DNA of 64,000 nucleotides from CAYQVO01 sp964421085 (lineage in GTDB: Bacteria; Bdellovibrionota_C; UBA2361; CAYQVO01). The notes under the pieces were generated by a model. It made no database searches. It saw only the letters and a list, made by a program, of their open reading frames with translations, and was not told the origin of the DNA. Position numbers and translations under genes: made by a program. Every line of letters begins with the position of its first letter. Positions within the stretch are counted from its first letter, which is position 1. The DNA lies in assembly GCA_964421085.1 (NCBI GenBank), contig CAYQVO010000014.1, positions 16,037 through 80,036 of the forward strand, given 5' to 3'. This document shows, in pieces, positions 62,646-64,000 of this stretch.

Positions 62646-63350
62646 TTACGCATTCACGGCAACGGCGAGCTGAGCATCTCGCTGTTGCTTCCTCAAGGCC
62701 CGCGCCGCCTGGAGCTTCTTGTCGCGGGCATCAAAGCTCTCTTGCTCTCTTCCCTCCAGTTTGTCAAGCGGCGTGACGAAGCCGATGCTTCTATGGAGCC
62801 GCTCATTGTTGCAGTATTTGACGAATTTTGTGACCGTCTGTTTCGCGTCATCCAGGGACACTGGAGTGTTCGGACGGATGCACTCCGCTTTCAGCGTCCC
62901 ATGAAACCGCTCAAGCTTGCCGTTGGACTGAGGGTAGCAGGAAGACGTTCTGACGTGCGTCATGCCGGAAAGCCGGATATATTCCTTGAAATCTTTGGCG
63001 ATGAACTGAGGACCGTTATCGCTGATGATTCGCGGTCCAGCGTTGGGAAATTTCTCTTTCGCCCCCTCTATGACGATCGCGATGTCCCCCTCCGTTATCG
63101 ACGTTCTGATATCCCAATGCACGATATACCTGCTGCAGCCATCGAGTATGCCGATGAAGTAAAATAATGTCCCGCAGATGTTGAGGCAGGACACGTCAAC
63201 GTGCCAGTGCTCGTGAGGCTTAAGCGGTTGCACAAACCCTTTTTCCTTGGCGGACTCCTTCTCGTTCCACCGCTTCAAAAGCCCCGCATTTGACAGGATT
63301 CTGTACGTTGTGGCGGGCGAGACGGCAACGAGATCCTGGTCGAGCATCAT
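62646..63350 (-). CDS. IS3-family transposase OrfB (integrase core)
   Basis: 234 residues in the annotated frame, but the frame stays open upstream to about 63568, so the ATG at 63350 is an internal start. Catalytic Asp in HVDVSCLN, second Asp in SDNGPQF, Glu in GKLERFHG, with 35 residues between the last two (DD35E) as in IS3. C-terminal YCNNERLHRSIGFVTPLDKL is conserved. It would be produced as an OrfAB fusion by ribosomal frameshifting near A-rich runs at 63530-63560. Relative to OrfA the frame is +1 (equal to -2), not the -1 usual for IS3, so the element may be decayed. Confidence 0.8.
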   Translation of the reverse strand: MMLDQDLVAVSPATTYRILSNAGLLKRWNEKESAKEKGFVQPLKPHEHWHVDVSCLNICGTLFYFIGILDGCSRYIVHWDIRTSITEGDIAIVIEGAKEKFPNAGPRIISDNGPQFIAKDFKEYIRLSGMTHVRTSSCYPQSNGKLERFHGTLKAECIRPNTPVSLDDAKQTVTKFVKYCNNERLHRSIGFVTPLDKLEGREQESFDARDKKLQAARALRKQQRDAQLAVAVNA

Positions 63351-63387
63351 ATACGTGATGCGGCGACAGCCGTCTGTGCGGTGCTCT

Positions 63388-63843
63388 TTATAGAACTCGA
63401 TGATCTTTCTTTTCTCCCAATCCTGTACCCGGAAGTCGCGAGGAATTTTGCCGTTGTGGTCGTTGTCTTTCCGGTAGCGGTCTCGCCATGAGTGATATTT
63501 GCCTGCAGCAAGTTCGAGACCATGGAGAAGAAGCCCCTTTTTGAAGCCTTTTTCGTACCAGGTGCTCTTCCATCAACTCGGAGAGCACCGAGTCCTTCCG
63601 CTGCAGCTTTGCTTTGAGCTGTGTCGCCTCTGCCTGTAGCTTCGCCTCAGTGCGCTTCTCATCGGCTTCGAATGTCCGTACGCCTTGCTCGAAGAAAACG
63701 CGCTGCCACTCGTAGAATTGATTCGGATGCAGCTTCAGGTCGTCGCAAATCGCCGATACCTCCTCTTTGCCGACAAGGTACCGCTTTAGGATTGCCACCT
63801 TCCCGGCAGCGCTGAACCGTCTTCGTCGAATCTTCTTAGCCAT
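63388..63843 (-). CDS. IS3-family OrfA-like protein
   Basis: 151 residues. Helix-turn-helix of the transposase_8 type (RRFSAAGKVAILKRYLVGKEEVSAICDDLKLHPNQFYEWQR) followed by a coiled-coil (KLQAEATQLKAKLQRKDSVLSELMEEHL). After ELMEEHL the in-frame tail is low in similarity because the real reading shifts into OrfB's frame. It binds the element's ends and forms the OrfAB fusion. Confidence 0.8.
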   Translation of the reverse strand: MAKKIRRRRFSAAGKVAILKRYLVGKEEVSAICDDLKLHPNQFYEWQRVFFEQGVRTFEADEKRTEAKLQAEATQLKAKLQRKDSVLSELMEEHLVRKRLQKGASSPWSRTCCRQISLMARPLPERQRPQRQNSSRLPGTGLGEKKDHRVL

Positions 63844-64000
63844 GGTACCCCCTTAGCATATGTACCGGGTACCAACTCAGGTATCACCTTCAGATTTCCA
63901 TTTCCATCAGAGGCAGGACGATTTACACAGTTGAAGTCACAGATCTGATCTTCCCCCAAAAAAGTAGACACGGGTTTTCGGTGGTTGATAATACTAACCA

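Larger units (their letters stand above)
62505..63971 (-). mobile_element. IS3-type insertion sequence (approximate boundaries)
   Basis: Two transposase frames (orfA 63388-63843, orfB 62646-63350 with extension) on the minus strand with a DD(35)E catalytic triad. The right outer sequence CCCCCAAAAAAGTAGACA (ending at 63971) has the look of an IS3 end (TGTCTACTTTTTTGGGG on the other strand). The left end is unclear because no matching TGTCTAC is seen near 62490-62650; the direct repeats at 62505-62551 are used as a provisional limit. Insertion beside a tRNA gene. Confidence 0.5.

Noticed and set aside
1..64000. CRISPR array or rRNA genes
   Set aside because: No regularly spaced identical repeats and no 16S, 23S or 5S segments were seen.

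Overview
The window (one scaffold with a 10-N join at 56338-56347) is a chromosomal stretch of a Gram-negative, probably flagellated bacterium. Evidence for an outer membrane and envelope: OmpA-family protein, lipoprotein signal peptide, MlaF-like ATPase, FliL. The gene mix (LL-diaminopimelate aminotransferase, long type-2 isoleucyl-tRNA synthetase, EF-G paralogue, Ski2-like helicase, Thr/Pro-rich secreted proteins) suggests a poorly sampled lineage assembled from short contigs rather than a model proteobacterium. I cannot place it further from sequence alone. No rRNA, CRISPR array or prophage is visible.

Layout. 1-5.4 kb: a membrane protein running off the left edge, a lipoprotein, a PHP phosphatase, and dapL beside a DapD-like acyltransferase. 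5.7-12.3 kb: EF-G paralogue, GT-C-type membrane protein, HDOD-like protein, hisS. 12.5-17.8 kb: ileS directly followed by a FadJ-like fusion with unusual active-site residues. 17.9-23.2 kb: a minus-strand block with a CBS protein, an orphan beta-class DNA methyltransferase, OmpA protein and two unrecognised genes, separated from argS by a large perfect dyad. 25-30 kb: tRNA-Pro, a REP-like palindrome, a DUF922 protease, an orphan fliL, a glycosyltransferase, rsmE, a GroES-like gene and a Gfo/Idh/MocA oxidoreductase. 30.3-34.4 kb: a minus-strand run of three GNAT/FemAB-type acyltransferases and a DUF2334 deacetylase, probably a surface-glycan modification operon. 34.5-38 kb: tyrosine recombinase, CBM9-like protein, galactokinase, DUF192. 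38.4-45 kb: secreted and envelope proteins (very long TadE-like protein, frameshifted sodC, ion channel with zinc ribbon, papain-like protease) and tyrA. 45-53 kb: a split Ski2-like helicase, MlaF-like ATPase, dus, hybrid kinase, cold-shock protein, rlmN, ndk. 53-56 kb: tRNA-Ala and tRNA-Ile outside an rRNA operon, CCA-adding enzyme, deaminase. 56-64 kb: sulfatase-family membrane protein across the join, branched-chain-type binding protein overlapping leuS, tRNA-Asp and an IS3-type element.

The strongest themes are translation and tRNA biology (four aminoacyl-tRNA synthetases, four tRNAs, CCA transferase, Dus, RlmN, RsmE, EF-G paralogue) and envelope or surface-glycan functions. Three reading-frame breaks (glycosyltransferase tail, sodC, helicase) all fall on runs of five G, so consensus error, phase variation and decay must be separated before any is called biology. 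I found no unambiguous new defence or biosynthetic system. The best candidates for something undescribed are the 21.6-23.4 kb unknown pair with its dyad, the FadJ-like protein, the acyltransferase operon and the coupled split helicase.
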